This document shows positions 47,801-50,800 of a stretch of DNA of 55,392 bases, in pieces; position 1 is the first letter of the stretch; the number at the start of each line of letters is the position of its first letter. Where the stretch lies: positions 1 through 55,392 of the forward strand of contig NZ_CAMFKW010000038.1 of assembly GCF_945957345.1 (NCBI RefSeq), in the 5' to 3' direction. This DNA is from an uncultured Allobosea sp. Its GTDB lineage: Bacteria > Pseudomonadota > Alphaproteobacteria > Rhizobiales > Beijerinckiaceae. A model generated the notes under the pieces. It saw only the letters and a program-made list of their open reading frames with translations. It made no database searches and had not been told where the DNA came from. A program made the translations under genes and the position numbers.

Positions 47801-50800
47801 CCTCCATCGGCGGCAACGACCAGATCACGCTCGGCAAGGGCGGCAATGTGGTGATCGGCGGTGCCGGCTCAGACACGATCACGGCCGGCGATGGCGCCGA
47901 TGTGGTGATCGGCGACGCCGGCCACGCGACCCTTACCGCAACCGGCCTGCCGATCTTCGTCGAGACGCTCAATCCGGAGGTGTCCGGCGACGACGTGATC
48001 CGCATCGGTAACGGCAGCAGTGTCGTGCTCGGCGGTTCGGGAGCCGACCGCATCGCCATCGGCAACGGCCATAGCGTCGTGCTGGGCGACAACGGCACGG
48101 CGAATTTCGACGCGCTCGGCCGCGTCGCCCGCGTGGCGACCACAGTGCCCACCATCGGCGGCAACGACCAGATCGTCATCGGTGATGGCGGCAGCGTCGC
48201 GATCGGCGGCGTCGGCGACGACCAGATCACGAGCGGCTCGGGCGACGATGTCGTCCTCGGCGACAATGGCCTGGCGACCTTCGTGGCCGGCGTCCTCTCG
48301 CATCTGGAAAGCACCGATCCGACGATCGGCGGCAACGACACGATCGATGCCGGGGACGGCGACAATGTCGTGATCGGCGGCGTCGGCGCGGATACGATCA
48401 CGACCGGCGCGGGTGCGGACGCGATCCTCGGCGACAACGGCGTCGCCGACTTCATCACGGCCGGCGGAGCACGCGTGCTGCGCCGCCTGCAATCGACCGA
48501 TCCGCTGGCAGGCGGCAATGACCGGATCTCGGCGGGTGCCGGCAACGACTTCGTCGCAGGCGGAACCGGCGACGACGTGATCGACGGCGGCGCCGGTAAC
48601 GACATCCTGTTCGGCGATCATGCGTTGTACGATCTTGCGTTGCCCGCCAATCAGCGCGGCGTCGCGATCTATACCCGCGCGGCCGATGGCGGTGGCAACG
48701 ACGTGATCCATGGCGGCGCCGGCGACGACCTGATCTACGGCCAGCAGGGCGACGACCAGTTGTTCGGCGACGATGGCGACGACGACATCACCGGCGGCAG
48801 CAACGTCATCGGCGCTGCCGATGGCAATGACACGATCTCCGGTGGCAACGGCAACGACGTGATCATCGGCGACAACGGCATGATCCTGCGTCAGGTGCTG
48901 GTCGACGACGTCAAGCACATCACCTGGCAGATGGACCCGGCGCCCTTCGCGGCGGCACGCCGCGAGGTCACGTTGTTCGACCTGATCGACGGCGTCGGTG
49001 GCGGCGACCATATCATGGGCGATGCCGGCGACGACAGGCTCTTCGGCCAGACCGGCGACGACTGGATCGAGGGTGGCGACGGCGCCGACGAGATCGTCGG
49101 CGGGCTCGGCAGCGACCGCATCAGCGGCGGGGCGGGCAACGACATGATCCTCGGCGATCTCGGCCGGATCGTGCGCGCCTACCGTCCGGACGGCTCGGCC
49201 CTGCTCAACAGCGATGGCAGCTGGCACAAGGACGTGGTGCTGGAAGAGGTCGGCACGATCACCAGGGTGATCGCGACAGACTCGCGCGGCAGCGTCGACG
49301 GTTCGCTCGACATCGGCGCGCTGGCGAAATCCGACCTGCTGCTCGTCACCGGTGCGCGTGACGCGGCCGGCAACCTGCTCAACGCGCCGTCGGGTTCGCA
49401 GGCGACGGCGCTGCTCGCTGTGTCGCTCGGCCAGGCCTATGACGATGTGATCGACGGCGACGGCGGCGACGACACCATCTTCGGCCAGCGTGGCGACGAC
49501 ACGCTGCGCGGTGGCGACGGCAACGACGTGATCTATGGCGACCGTGCCTCGAACACGGCGGAATACGTCTCCGACCAGCCGACGATCGTGAACGCCGTCA
49601 GGCTGATGTCGGCTCCGGCCTCGGCGGGCTTCGCCCTGCCGCTCGGCGGGGCGGTGGTGGTTCCCGCCGCCACGCTGCTGCCACAGGCCTTGAACGCCAC
49701 CGCCCCGCGCATCGACATCTATCCGGTGATGTCCGGGCCGATCAGCGCGCTCTCGGGCGCCGGGCCGCTGCAGAAGCAGGACGGTACATCGTTGACGGTC
49801 TACGCCTCTGTCATGCCGAACCTCGTCGATACGCATCGGGTGCTCTACGGCAACGACACGATCGACGGCGGGGCGGGCGACGACACGATCTATGGCGACG
49901 ACTCGCAGATGTTCAGCCTCGACGTGACGCGCTATTCCTCGCTGAACGCCCAGATCGACAGCGTGACGCTGGGGATGCAGCAATTGCTGGCGATGCTCGA
50001 CGGGGTCTCTTCCGGCGTCGACGCTATCGACTACGCGAACGGCCATGCTTCGCCGGTGCAACTGCGCTTCGGCAACGACACGATCACCGGTGGCAGCGGC
50101 AACGACGTGATCGTCGGTGACGCCGGGCGCACGGTGGTCGGGGGATCCGGTCTCGCAACGGATCGCGACTCGGCGCTGGCCCTCAACGGCTTCCTGGCGG
50201 CAATGCGCACCGCGGTCGCGGATGCGACGGCGGCCGCCGGCCATGCACGCGATTCGCTCGTCTACACGATGCAGAACATGTCCGGAGTTTCGCTCTGGTT
50301 GAGCCGCTACTATACCCCGGACATGTTCGCGGTGAGGCACGAGCTCGTCGTCGGCAACGACACGATCGATGCGGGTGACGGTGACGATCTCGTCGTCGGC
50401 GACAACCTGATCATCGTGAAGTCGGGCATCGCCCAGTCGCAGACATTCATGGACGGCTGGACGGATTTCGAAATCGGGCAGCGCGTCGCGGCGCAGGATG
50501 CGATCCTGCAGGCGCATCTGGCGATCGCTCACCCGGTCGATGCAGTCGCAACAGCAACCGGCGAGCTGACGCTGGGCGGCGGGCAGGGCTATGCCCTGGC
50601 CATCGGGAACGACAGCATCAGGACCGGAGCGGGCAACGACGTCGTCATCGGCGACACCGCATTGATCCAGATCCCGTCTGCGCGGAACCTGCAGGGCGCG
50701 CCGGCCTGGGCTGACGCGCTGGCCGCCGACCGGGCTCAGGTCATCGGCCGCCTGTTCGCTCACGCGACGGCGCCCTTCGCCGCGGACGGTTCGATCCCGG